Shown here: positions 9,091 through 17,364 of the stretch, piece by piece
Layout of the letters: every line of letters begins with the position of its first letter
Position numbering within the stretch: position 1 is the first letter of the stretch
From: Dyadobacter sp. CY261
Lineage (GTDB): Bacteria > Bacteroidota > Bacteroidia > Cytophagales > Spirosomataceae
Direction: 5' to 3'
Length of the DNA stretch: 64,000 nucleotides
Assembly: GCF_021440085.1 (NCBI RefSeq)
Contig: NZ_JAKCPW010000006.1
Coordinates: 310,001 to 374,000 of the forward strand
Notes under the pieces: generated by a model
The model's input: only the letters and a program-made list of their open reading frames with translations
What the model was told of the DNA's origin: nothing
The model's database searches: none
Program-made: the position numbers and the translations under genes

Positions 9091-9150
9091 CCCTGAGCGT
9101 AGTCGAAGGGCATGCACGACGTCGCATACACCCTTCGACTGCGCTCAGGG
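9091..9150. repeat. Long inverted repeat, 20-bp arms
   Basis: Arms 9091-9110 (CCCTGAGCGTAGTCGAAGGG) and 9131-9150 pair over all 20 positions with a single G-U wobble; the loop is 20 bases. It has no T tract, so it is not a simple terminator. The arm sequence is of a kind recurrent in intergenic DNA of many environmental bacteria (general recollection). It sits in the 307-base gap between lpdA and prfB, where no other gene was seen. Confidence 0.8.
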
Positions 9151-9214
9151 CGAAAGTATCGTAATCGCTAGTATTACAGTAGTTATTTTTTCAAACTTAA
9201 ATTCAAAAAATTCA

Positions 9215-10289
9215 ATGACTGCAGAGCAATTGAAAGACTTGAAAGCCCGTGTAGAGGCTTTGGGGAGGTATCTTTGACTACGCTAATCGAAAACAACAGC
9301 TAGGAGACCTTGAACAACAGACGGTTCAGCCCGAATTCTGGAGTGATTCGACCCGTGCGGAGAAAACCATGCGGGAAATTCGCGGACTGAAATTCTGGAC
9401 CAACGGTTATGAAGAACTCGCTCGCTTGCGCGACGACCTGGACACGATCTGGGAATTTTACGAGGCCGACGAAGCTACCGAAGAAGAGGTAGATGAAGAA
9501 GGCCAAAAACTTTCTGACAAACTGGACGAAATTGAGTTCAGGAAGATGATGGGAGAAGAGGGCGATGAATTGCCGGCCGTAATCGAGATCAACGCGGGAG
9601 CGGGTGGCACCGAGTCGCAGGACTGGGCTTCGATGCTCATGCGGATGTATATCATGTGGGCAGAAAAGAATGGTTACAAGGTCCGCCAGGTGGATTTGCA
9701 GGATGGCGATGTGGCCGGAGTAAAATCCGTAACGCTCGAAATCGACGGCGAATATGCCTATGGTAACCTGAAATCGGAAAACGGTGTACACCGCCTTGTG
9801 CGCATTTCACCGTTCGACTCGAATGCACGCCGCCACACGTCATTTACCTCCGTGTATGTATATCCGCTCGCGGACGACAACATCGAGATCGACGTCAATC
9901 TGGCCGACATTACCTGGGACACCTACCGTTCAGGCGGTGCCGGTGGACAGAACGTAAACAAGGTGGAAACCGCCGTACGTCTGCATCACAAGCCATCGGG
10001 TATCATTATCGCCTGTCAGCAGGAACGTTCGCAGTTGATGAACAAAGAGGTGGCGATCCGATTGCTAAAATCGCGTCTCTACCAGATCGAGCTCGAAAAA
10101 CGGAACTCGGCACGCGCCGAAGTCGAAGCTTCCAAACGCAAGATTGAATGGGGTTCACAAATCCGCAGCTACGTCCTCGACGACCGCCGCGTAAAAGACC
10201 ACCGCACCGATTACCAGACTTCAAATACCGAAGCGGTTTTGAATGGTGATCTTAATGGTTTTATTAAGGCGTATTTGATGGAGGCTTAA
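9215..10289 (+). CDS. prfB: Peptide chain release factor 2, with programmed +1 frameshift
   Basis: RF2 releases peptides at UGA and UAA codons. The gene must be read as 9215-9274 joined to 9276-10289: frame one encodes MTAEQLKDLKARVEALGRYL and meets an in-frame TGA at 9275-9277. A +1 slip on CTT-T then continues as DYANRKQQL into the long downstream frame. The product is 357 residues, close to the usual 365. The slip site GGGGAGG-TAT-CTT-TGA-C has the classical internal Shine-Dalgarno-like stretch three bases before CTT. The body carries SPFDSNARRHTSF (SPF, the RF2 stop-codon tripeptide) and SGGAGGQNVNKVE (GGQ catalytic loop). The gene is autoregulated by RF2 level in known cases. Confidence 0.96.
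9262..9278 (+). promoter_or_regulatory. RF2 programmed +1 frameshift site
   Basis: GGGGAGG TAT CTT TGA C: a purine-rich anti-rRNA-like stretch, three bases, then the slippery CTT-T and the TGA stop followed by C (a weak termination context). The layout matches the E. coli prfB signal. Reading frame continuity on both sides supports it directly. Confidence 0.95.
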
Positions 10290-10296
10290 AAAACAG

Positions 10297-10350
10297 AAGA
10301 CCTCTCAAACGTACTGTTTCAATTAGCAACGGCGTTTGGAGGTCTTTTTG
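10297..10350 (+). terminator. Rho-independent terminator of prfB
   Basis: Arms 10297-10311 and 10333-10346 pair with one bulged base (AAGACCTC.. / ..GAGGTCTT) and are followed by TTTTTG. It begins just after the prfB stop. Confidence 0.85.
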
Positions 10351-10392
10351 TTTTAGCTTAAATTTAATACTCCTATAAAACTTCATTGCAAT

Positions 10393-10467
10393 ATGACTGG
10401 TGTCAGATATATTACCGACAAACAAGGGCATAGAACCGACGTGATTATCGACGCCGTCAGCTTGTAA
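10393..10467 (+). pseudogene. Antitoxin N-terminal remnant
   Basis: A 24-codon frame, MTGVRYITDKQGHRTDVIID then AVSL and a stop. It resembles the first residues of small antitoxins paired with RelE-type toxins (typically MTGV.Y.TDE.G...AV..D). The rest of the antitoxin is missing. It is followed by a toxin fragment, so this is probably one decayed two-gene module. Assignment by pattern only. Confidence 0.5.
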
Positions 10468-10485
10468 AAAGCTAGTCAATATAAA

Positions 10486-10594
10486 AACACTTACCGTGTT
10501 CGCGTAGGAAATTACAGGATACTCTACTATTGAGGATCAAATCAGAATTGTAGAAGTATCGGCAGTAAAACATCGCCGCGAAGCTTATGAGTGA
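10486..10594 (+). pseudogene. RelE/ParE toxin C-terminal remnant with frameshift
   Basis: The frame from 10486 reads NTYRVRVGNYRILYY and stops at 10531. Shifting frame at 10529 continues as IEDQIRIVEVSAVKHRREAY and stops at 10592. Joined, this is the conserved C-terminal half of a RelE-type mRNA interferase (YRvRvGdYRilY....V.vv.HR.e.Y). The N-terminal half is absent. The tail overlaps the start of the next gene. A non-functional relic. Confidence 0.7.
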
Positions 10595-11381
10595 TCAATC
10601 TCCAAAAAGTCTCCCATACACCCAACTAGGTTCCGGCACGAACATTCTCCTGGCATTCCACGGGGTAGGCCAAGATGGTCCCGGGTGCTTCGCAGCGGTT
10701 GAAAAGTCCCTAGGTAGGCATTACACCGTCTACGCATTCGATCTCCCCTTTCACGGACAAAATAGCGATGCTCCGTTTGAAGTCATTTCTAAAAATGACT
10801 GGAAGAATAGCATGAATCATTTCCTGAAAGAAAATAACATCATCCGCTTTGACATTACCGGTTTCAGCATTGGCGGCCGTTTTGCGCTGGCAACCTTAGA
10901 GGCATTTCCTGAAAACATCGATAATGCGTTTCTGATTGCTCCCGATGGCGTTTCGGAGCATCCCATGTACACATTCGCGACGCGTATTCCACCTGCACGA
11001 TGGATTTATGGCTGGCTCATGCGCCATCCAGGCGTCTTTTTCCCCGGTGTCCACGTGGCGAGGACCTTGAAACTGGCCAGCAAGAGCCTCGTCCGGTTTA
11101 CCCAACAGGTGCTGAATACGCCTGAAAAGCGGAAAACCATTTATCAGTCGTGGGTAGCGTTCCGGAATTTGAAGTTTGACATTCCTGCTTTGGTCAAAAC
11201 TGCGAATGCGCATGAGGCAAAAGTGTATCTCTTTGCCGGAGTTTATGATAGCTTGCTTAAACCCCAAGCCGTAAGAAAGCTTGCGGACCTTCTTCCCAAA
11301 AATCAATACATAGAACTAAAAAGTGGTCACACGCGCCTGGTTGAGCATGCCGCCGCATGGATTTGCACTTTATTTAAGTAA
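10587..11381 (+). CDS. Alpha/beta-hydrolase
   Basis: This 264-residue alpha/beta-hydrolase has the oxyanion-hole strand LLAFHGVGQDG (about residues 25-35) and the nucleophile elbow GFSIGGR (serine about residue 97). An Asp candidate is in LFAGVYDSLL and the catalytic His in SGHTRLVEHA near the C-terminus. No signal peptide, so cytosolic; substrate not predictable. The start overlaps the tail of the decayed toxin gene, and a transporter gene begins 24 bases after the stop, so the two may be co-transcribed. Confidence 0.85.
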   Translation: MSDQSPKSLPYTQLGSGTNILLAFHGVGQDGPGCFAAVEKSLGRHYTVYAFDLPFHGQNSDAPFEVISKNDWKNSMNHFLKENNIIRFDITGFSIGGRFALATLEAFPENIDNAFLIAPDGVSEHPMYTFATRIPPARWIYGWLMRHPGVFFPGVHVARTLKLASKSLVRFTQQVLNTPEKRKTIYQSWVAFRNLKFDIPALVKTANAHEAKVYLFAGVYDSLLKPQAVRKLADLLPKNQYIELKSGHTRLVEHAAAWICTLFK

Positions 11382-11405
11382 ATTGGGAAAACCTAATCCC
11401 TATTT

Positions 11406-12698
11406 ATGGAGCAAACTTTACAGAAAGATGATACCAGCTGGCGCCTTAAAGCGATTATCGGCGGCTCGGCAGGTAACCTTGTAGAATGGTACGACTGGTA
11501 CGCGTACTCGGCCTTCTCCCTATATTTCGCCAACACATTCTTCCCCGATTCAAATCCAACCGTCCAACTGATCAATACAGCGGGCATTTTCGCGGTTGGT
11601 TTTCTGATGCGGCCGATCGGCGGTTTCATTTTTGGTAAATTGGCTGATAACCGCGGCCGTAAAGTGGCCATGACGATATCCGTACTGCTGATGTCCCTCG
11701 GCTCGCTGCTAATTGCGCTTTTACCTGGCTATAAAAGCATAGGCATTATGGCCCCGCTTCTCTTACTCGTTGCCCGCCTGCTGCAAGGGCTGAGCGTCGG
11801 TGGGGAATATGGTACCTCGGCCACATATCTCAGCGAAGTAGCGACCGAAGACAAGCGCGGATTCTTTTCCAGCTTTCAATATGTGACGCTTATTGGCGGG
11901 CAGCTCATTGCATTAGGCCTGCAACTCATTTTACAGAACGTCCTCACCGATACGCAAATGCACGATTGGGGTTGGCGTATTCCCTTCGTCATCGGAGCTT
12001 TACTGTCCTTAGTGGCATTGTATCTCCGGGCTCATTTGAATGAGACGGAAGCTTTTCGATCCAAAGACCTTAAAGTGAAAAAAGAAGGGTCGCTGAAAGA
12101 GTTGATGAAGCATCCGAAAGCAGTGCTCGTCGTAATAGGCCTCACTTCTGGTGGTACACTGGCATTTTACACCTACACGACCTACATGCAGAAGTTTCTG
12201 GTGAATACCGTAGGCCTCACGAAATATCAGTCGACGATGCTGACTTTCTGTTCGCTTTTTATTTTTGCCGCCCTACAACCCGTTTTTGGGGCGTTAAGCG
12301 ATCGCATCGGCCGTCGGCCGCTGCTAATCGGCTTTGGTGTACTCGGGACGCTACTTACCTATCCGCTCCTCACTACGCTTAGCCATACCAGCGGAATGTG
12401 GCCTGCATTCGGCTTGCTGATGGCCGCATTGATTATCGTTAGTGGTTACACGTCCATTAATGCCGTCGTGAAGGCGGAGCTATTCCCCGTGGAGGTACGT
12501 GCGTTGGGCGTGGGCCTGCCCTACTCCATCGCCGTGGCGCTATTCGGCGGTACGGCCGAATATTTGGCATTATGGGCCAAAAACCTCGGACATGAGAGTT
12601 GGTATTATTGGTATGTAACGATCTGCATTTTCATTTCGCTGATCGTCTATGTCAAAATGAAGGATACCAAACACACTTCCCTCATCGAAAAACATTAA
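11406..12698 (+). CDS. MFS transporter of the metabolite:H+ symporter (MHS) type
   Basis: This 430-residue integral membrane protein has about 12 hydrophobic segments. GNLVEWYDWYAYSAFSLYF near the N-terminus and RPIGGFIFGKLADNRGRK (loop 2-3 signature) are characteristic of the ProP/KgtP/ShiA group, as is RLLQGLSVGGEYGTSATYLSE. Family members carry organic acids, betaines or shikimate with protons; the substrate here is not inferable. The second-half loop signature is GALSDRIGRRPLL. It probably shares an mRNA with the upstream hydrolase. Confidence 0.88.
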   Translation: MEQTLQKDDTSWRLKAIIGGSAGNLVEWYDWYAYSAFSLYFANTFFPDSNPTVQLINTAGIFAVGFLMRPIGGFIFGKLADNRGRKVAMTISVLLMSLGSLLIALLPGYKSIGIMAPLLLLVARLLQGLSVGGEYGTSATYLSEVATEDKRGFFSSFQYVTLIGGQLIALGLQLILQNVLTDTQMHDWGWRIPFVIGALLSLVALYLRAHLNETEAFRSKDLKVKKEGSLKELMKHPKAVLVVIGLTSGGTLAFYTYTTYMQKFLVNTVGLTKYQSTMLTFCSLFIFAALQPVFGALSDRIGRRPLLIGFGVLGTLLTYPLLTTLSHTSGMWPAFGLLMAALIIVSGYTSINAVVKAELFPVEVRALGVGLPYSIAVALFGGTAEYLALWAKNLGHESWYYWYVTICIFISLIVYVKMKDTKHTSLIEKH

Positions 12699-12792
12699 TC
12701 TCGCACTGGAATACATCTTGGAAAAAATCCATTTCCTCTTGACACAATCCATTTAAAACTGTAACTTTCTTGAAACCAAAAACTTGAAAGTT

Positions 12793-13227
12793 ATGAACAT
12801 GATGGATCGAATCGAGCATTGGGGCGATACGCACCACCCGGCATGGATGGACATAGTTCGTATTGCTTTGGGAGTATTTCTGTTTGCTAAGGGGATCAGC
12901 TTTATCAGCGATACCACCAAGTTGTCTCATATGGTTACCGGCCTGGACTTTCATTTGTACACCGTCACGGCCGTTCACTACGTAGCTTTTGCGCACATTT
13001 TCGGCGGGTTTCTCATTGCAATGGGTTGCCTCACCCGAATCGCATCCGTCATTCAGATACCGATCTTGTTAACGGCCGTGTTCTTCGTCAATTTCCGGGC
13101 AGGTTTTTCCTACCTCAATTCGGAATTTTGGCTTTCGATGATCACGCTCATCCTGGTGGTCACGTTCGCCATAATAGGCTCCGGACGTTACTCGATGGAC
13201 GAGTGGATGAAAAATCATAACAACTGA
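12793..13227 (+). CDS. DoxX-family membrane protein
   Basis: About 144 residues with four hydrophobic helices, including WMDIVRIALGVFLFAKGI and AHIFGGFLIAMGCLTRIA, the usual DoxX layout. A frame from a TTG at 12784 also exists, but the ATG at 12793 is the more natural start. DoxX-like proteins have been linked to respiration and thiol-stress complexes, but most are uncharacterised. It converges on the AraC-type gene with a single base between the stop codons. Confidence 0.75.
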   Translation: MNMMDRIEHWGDTHHPAWMDIVRIALGVFLFAKGISFISDTTKLSHMVTGLDFHLYTVTAVHYVAFAHIFGGFLIAMGCLTRIASVIQIPILLTAVFFVNFRAGFSYLNSEFWLSMITLILVVTFAIIGSGRYSMDEWMKNHNN

Positions 13228-13228
13228 G

Positions 13229-14104
13229 TCAAACCATTTCGGGTGCGGCTTTGTAAAGGTATTTCCGCTTGTATTCCAGTGGTGTCATGTCGGTAACCTT
13301 CTTGAAATGCCGGTAGAAGTTGGATACATTGTTAAAACCGCACTCGAAACATATTACCTCCGTTGCCATTTTATCTTCAATCAGAAACCGGCAGGCCTGA
13401 CTGATCCGAATCTCTACCAGGAAATCGTTATAAGTTTTCTTGGTCATCAATTTGAAATACCTGCAAAAAGACGTAATCCCCAGATTGGCGATCGAGGCGA
13501 CGTCCTGCAATGAAATGTCGTTCCGATAGTTGGAAAGCGTATATGCGTAAATTTTGTTCAGCCGGAGCGTCTCAGCGTCATTGGATTTATAAAATGCATG
13601 CGCCGATGCAATCGTTTCACATTCGCTGGCCTCGGCCAGGATCTTAAGGATCGAAAGCAATGCGATTAAACGATCGAGATTTTCCGCATCTACCGCCGAA
13701 TGCATCAAACGGATCACCTGTTCTTTAGCTTCGCCATGAACCAAAAGCCCCCGCTTGGCCCGTTCGTACAATTTCGGGATCTGATATGCCTCCGGCAATA
13801 GCAGCAGTTCACTTCCAAGGCAATTGGGTAGGAAATGGATAATAATTACTTCCACCGCCGTATTGCTAGCCCCCTCTTCTACCCGCCAGGTATGTGGCAG
13901 ATTTTCACCCAGCAATATCAGTTCACCATCCGAAAAGTTACTGATATTGTCGCCAATGAACCTTACTCCCCTTCCCTTAACCAAAAAATGCAGTTCAAGC
14001 TCCGGATGGTAATGCCAAACCGTGCCAAAGCCGGAATCTTTGTCATGACGTATGCTGAACGAAGTCCGCGATGGAATGGGGACCTTATGAAAATGCGGTT
14101 TCAT
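13229..14104 (-). CDS. AraC-family transcriptional regulator
   Basis: This 291-residue protein has an N-terminal cupin-like sensor (WHYHPELELHFLVKGRGVRFIGD, about residues 30-52, quoted in part) and a C-terminal AraC DNA-binding domain. Its second helix-turn-helix reads CFECGFNNVSNFYRHFKKVTDMTPLEYKR in pieces: ECGFNNVSNFYRHFKK then TPLEYKRKY. These regulators usually respond to a sugar or small metabolite. The neighbouring minus-strand aldolase and symporter genes are candidate targets by position only. Confidence 0.9.
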   Translation of the reverse strand: MKPHFHKVPIPSRTSFSIRHDKDSGFGTVWHYHPELELHFLVKGRGVRFIGDNISNFSDGELILLGENLPHTWRVEEGASNTAVEVIIIHFLPNCLGSELLLLPEAYQIPKLYERAKRGLLVHGEAKEQVIRLMHSAVDAENLDRLIALLSILKILAEASECETIASAHAFYKSNDAETLRLNKIYAYTLSNYRNDISLQDVASIANLGITSFCRYFKLMTKKTYNDFLVEIRISQACRFLIEDKMATEVICFECGFNNVSNFYRHFKKVTDMTPLEYKRKYLYKAAPEMV

Positions 14105-14252
14105 TTTAAATCAATCCGGCAGGTTTAGGTTGGCTGCCACTGCTCAATTTAAAAGAATTTTTTTTAATAATCCATCCTGTACAATCCACAAGATTGTAAA
14201 AAAATACTATTAAATAGCGTAATACTAATATTACCCTGCACTCTAAATGTGG

Positions 14253-14576
14253 TCAACTCGCTCGGAATGACTGTATCCGGTCGAGGTACTGCTTTCGGGC
14301 GATCGGATCGTTATACTTTTTCATTTCCCCAAAAATCTGGTCTTTCAGGCTGCTGAAAAGGTAGGATTGGAAGTTACCCTTCATGCCCAGGCCAGAGCGC
14401 TCGTTCCATATCTTTCTAAATACCGATTCGATCACGTTTTCTGCTTCCGCCTCGTCTTTCAGCAACACAGCGCAGAACTTGAATGCCGGAACGTGAAAAT
14501 ACGAACGTAGTTGTGTAAATGCCGCTTCGTCACCCTGGGTTACCCGATCCAAAATTTGCTGGTTAGGAAAATTCAT
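14253..14576 (-). CDS. Sigma-70 region 2-only protein (ECF-like, lacks region 4)
   Basis: This 107-residue protein looks like the N-terminal half of an ECF sigma factor: ILDRVTQGDEAAFTQL, then AENVIESVFRKIWNER (region 2.2, the core-binding part) and NFQSYLFSSLKDQIF (region 2.4-like). It ends with RIQSFRAS and a stop; the following minus-strand sequence to 14105 shows no region-4 helix-turn-helix in any frame I read. A normal ECF factor is 160-200 residues, so this is either a truncated gene or a genuine single-domain regulator. No anti-sigma gene is adjacent. Confidence 0.65.
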   Translation of the reverse strand: MNFPNQQILDRVTQGDEAAFTQLRSYFHVPAFKFCAVLLKDEAEAENVIESVFRKIWNERSGLGMKGNFQSYLFSSLKDQIFGEMKKYNDPIARKQYLDRIQSFRAS

Positions 14577-14608
14577 AGCTTTAAAAATTAGGGTTCATTC
14601 CAATTGGG

Positions 14609-15589
14609 TTATTTTAATGGTTCCTCAACAGTCTTTTTAAACACGCTGGGAATGCCGAGCTCCGTCTGAATCTGATCGACTTCATCGAGCAACATGTCAG
14701 CACGTTCCTGCAATTCCGGCGTCAGTTCGCCCACGTCCCGTCTGGTGTAGGCGGCAATGGGAAATCCCCTTTTTTGCATACAGTACTTCGCAATCGTCGG
14801 ATAAGCTGAGTGTACAATCTCCATCGAGTCGATGAAAAACTTTTGAAGCATTTTTACATCTTCCTCGCGGTCGGCATTGTCGTAATTCTCACAAATCCAC
14901 ACGATCAGTTCAGGATAAATATTTCCCTGAATACAGGACAATCCTGCCGCACCGGCCCGAAGCGACGCCACCGCATTCGCCATGTAGGCATCATACAATC
15001 CGAAACGATACCCTTCGGCAACTTTAATTCTGCGGATCACCTCGTCCAGATCGAGACAAGTATCTTTATGATAAATAATTCGGTTGGAAGGGAGCAACTC
15101 CGCCAGAACTTCACTACTGATCAGCCGTTTGTAGGGAACGGGGCATTCATAAAACCCAAGCGGAATGTCACCGGTCAGGGCAATCAGCTCGTTAGTCCGC
15201 TGGATAAATACCTCATCGCCTTCGTTCTCTTCCGCCAGCAGTCCGGTAATTACAATAACCGCCTGCACACCGGTATCATATATACGTTTTACAAATTGTG
15301 CCTGCTCTGCAATCGGCCCTCCGAATGTCCCGGTAGCCACTACGGGTACCCGTCCCGCCACCTGATCGACCACTGTTCGGGTCACCGTCAGCCTTTCTTC
15401 TTCCGTCAATTCATACATTTCGCTGGAAAGGCAGTTCGCAAAAAGCCCGGCCGCACCCGATTCCAGGTACAATTCCGTCAATGCTTTTAAGCCTTCGTAA
15501 TCCACCTCTCCCGATTCCAGGAAGGGTGTAAGCATGACCGGAATGAAGCCCTGAGGCAACGACACAGCGGAAGACGTTACAGATGACAT
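14609..15589 (-). CDS. DapA-like (dihydrodipicolinate synthase / N-acetylneuraminate lyase) family aldolase
   Basis: This 326-residue TIM-barrel lyase has the N-terminal GFIPVMLTPF, tyrosine in LGFYECPVPYKR and the Schiff-base lysine in IIYHKDTCLDLD. Family members cleave or form C-C bonds of pyruvate-derived keto acids. Because a sodium:solute symporter lies immediately upstream on the same strand, a catabolic sugar-acid or sialic-acid-type role is more likely than lysine synthesis; this is inference from context. The gap to the symporter is 66 bases, so an operon is likely. Confidence 0.8.
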   Translation of the reverse strand: MSSVTSSAVSLPQGFIPVMLTPFLESGEVDYEGLKALTELYLESGAAGLFANCLSSEMYELTEEERLTVTRTVVDQVAGRVPVVATGTFGGPIAEQAQFVKRIYDTGVQAVIVITGLLAEENEGDEVFIQRTNELIALTGDIPLGFYECPVPYKRLISSEVLAELLPSNRIIYHKDTCLDLDEVIRRIKVAEGYRFGLYDAYMANAVASLRAGAAGLSCIQGNIYPELIVWICENYDNADREEDVKMLQKFFIDSMEIVHSAYPTIAKYCMQKRGFPIAAYTRRDVGELTPELQERADMLLDEVDQIQTELGIPSVFKKTVEEPLK

Positions 15590-15655
15590 CGTATTGTTGT
15601 TATATGCTATTTGAAAAAATTGTCCGTTAAAAGGCTACTCGCGCGTAGCGTTACA

Positions 15656-17239
15656 TTACTTGCTGTGCAAAAGCACCTCTTTTTCAACCGGCCCCTTGCG
15701 TTTTAGCCTGGTAAGCAGCACGCCGGTCAAAAAGATCGTCAGTGTACCCACCACCATGATCATATTCTGGTGCAATGGGTTACGTAAAAATGAATAGGTG
15801 TCAGGAAGTTGAGCTGAGAACGTCATCCAGATAATGACCACAATCCCGATAATGGTTGCGGTGAGCGCCTCCGCGTTTTTGGTACTTTTGGAAATCATAC
15901 CGAGCAAGAAAAGCCCGAGCATACCACCCGCAAAAATCCCGGAAAGCATCCACCACACATCGAGTACACTTTTCACACCGATCATCGCAATGCCCGTTAT
16001 CATTCCGAGCAAACCGAAGACGGTCGTCGCGATGTAAAGCAACCTCAGCGATTGCTGCGGTGTCAGATCTGATTTGATGTATTTTTGGTAAATATCCACT
16101 GAAAAAACCGTCGCCGAAGCGTTCATCCCCGAGCTGATCGTGCTCATTGCAGCCGACATGATCGCAGCGATGATGAGACCTAGCAAGCCTACCGGAACTT
16201 TGGTTACCATGAAATGCGGCATTACCTTATCGCCATAATCGGCAGGGGAAAGTGTAGCTGCCAGGTTAGCAATGGCATCGGCTGTTCCGCCCGGCAATTT
16301 TTCGGCGGCCACTTGCATTTTAATGGTTTGCAGTAGCTCAGGATTGCCTTGGTAATAGGCAAAAAGACACGTTCCCAGTAAAAAGAATATCAGGGAAACC
16401 GGCACGTACAAATACACACAGAGCCACACCGAACCCGCAGCTTCCTTTGCGGAGGAGGTAGTGTGATACCGTTGTACATAATTCTGGTCCATTCCGAAAT
16501 TATTCAGATTCATAAAAAACCCGTAAAGGAGAATGACCCAAAAAGAAGCCTGCGTAAAGTCAGGTGCCAACGTTCCCAAGCTGAATTTTTCATTCGCCTT
16601 TCCAACCTCGATAATGCTCGGCATTCCCCCGGAAACCCCCGTAACGACCAGATAAAGAATTACCAGCGCACCGATCGTTTTAATAACACCCTGGACTACC
16701 TCCGTCCAGATCACCGCTTCCATTCCGCCCATAACCGTATAAAGCACAATACAGATCCCCACCACCACCATAATCGTGGACATAGGATATCCGGTAAGTG
16801 CCTGCAAACTCAATGCAATGCCGAAAAAGATTGAACCCATACGCGCCAATTGTGTAAGCAGGAAGCATATTACGGCATAAGTACGCGCCCAGGGCCCAAA
16901 ACGGTGTTCGAGATGGGTATAAGCCGAAACCTCGCCGGTCCCTCTGTAAAAAGGAATAAAATATTTGGTGGCAGCCCAAGCAGCAAAGGGCATCGACAAG
17001 CTGAAAACGAAAGAACTCCAATTGCTGCCGAATGCCTTGCCCGGCACGCCCAGGAAAGTGTTGCTGCTTAAAAACGTCGCATAAATCGAAATGCCGATCG
17101 CCCAGCCGGGAATGCGGCCCGAGGCTTTGGTAAACTGCTCGGCGTTGGTATTCTTTCTCGAAAAATAAACCCCCACGGCAACCATTCCTGCCAGATAGGC
17201 AATCACAATGACGAGATCAATGAGAGGTAAGGATTTCAT
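15656..17239 (-). CDS. Sodium:solute symporter (SSS family)
   Basis: This 527-residue protein has about 13-14 transmembrane helices. The N-terminus has DLVIVIAYLAGMVAVGVYFSR and SGRIPGWAIGISIYATFLS, and later SAAMSTISSGMNASATVF, the usual Na+-site region of SSS carriers. It imports a sugar, sugar acid or similar metabolite with sodium. It is upstream of the DapA-like aldolase gene on the same strand, suggesting uptake and cleavage of one substrate. A 125-base gap separates it from the TVP38-type gene; nothing else is recognisable there. Confidence 0.9.
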   Translation of the reverse strand: MKSLPLIDLVIVIAYLAGMVAVGVYFSRKNTNAEQFTKASGRIPGWAIGISIYATFLSSNTFLGVPGKAFGSNWSSFVFSLSMPFAAWAATKYFIPFYRGTGEVSAYTHLEHRFGPWARTYAVICFLLTQLARMGSIFFGIALSLQALTGYPMSTIMVVVGICIVLYTVMGGMEAVIWTEVVQGVIKTIGALVILYLVVTGVSGGMPSIIEVGKANEKFSLGTLAPDFTQASFWVILLYGFFMNLNNFGMDQNYVQRYHTTSSAKEAAGSVWLCVYLYVPVSLIFFLLGTCLFAYYQGNPELLQTIKMQVAAEKLPGGTADAIANLAATLSPADYGDKVMPHFMVTKVPVGLLGLIIAAIMSAAMSTISSGMNASATVFSVDIYQKYIKSDLTPQQSLRLLYIATTVFGLLGMITGIAMIGVKSVLDVWWMLSGIFAGGMLGLFLLGMISKSTKNAEALTATIIGIVVIIWMTFSAQLPDTYSFLRNPLHQNMIMVVGTLTIFLTGVLLTRLKRKGPVEKEVLLHSK

Positions 17240-17364
17240 TCTACTTTTCGGGTATTTATAACTTTACCACAAAGAAACAGGATGAAGTTGATGGTTTTGT
17301 GGCTTTTTGTAGCGTATTGTTGTACGATATTATCAAAGGATGTTAAGAACGCTTAATATTCATC

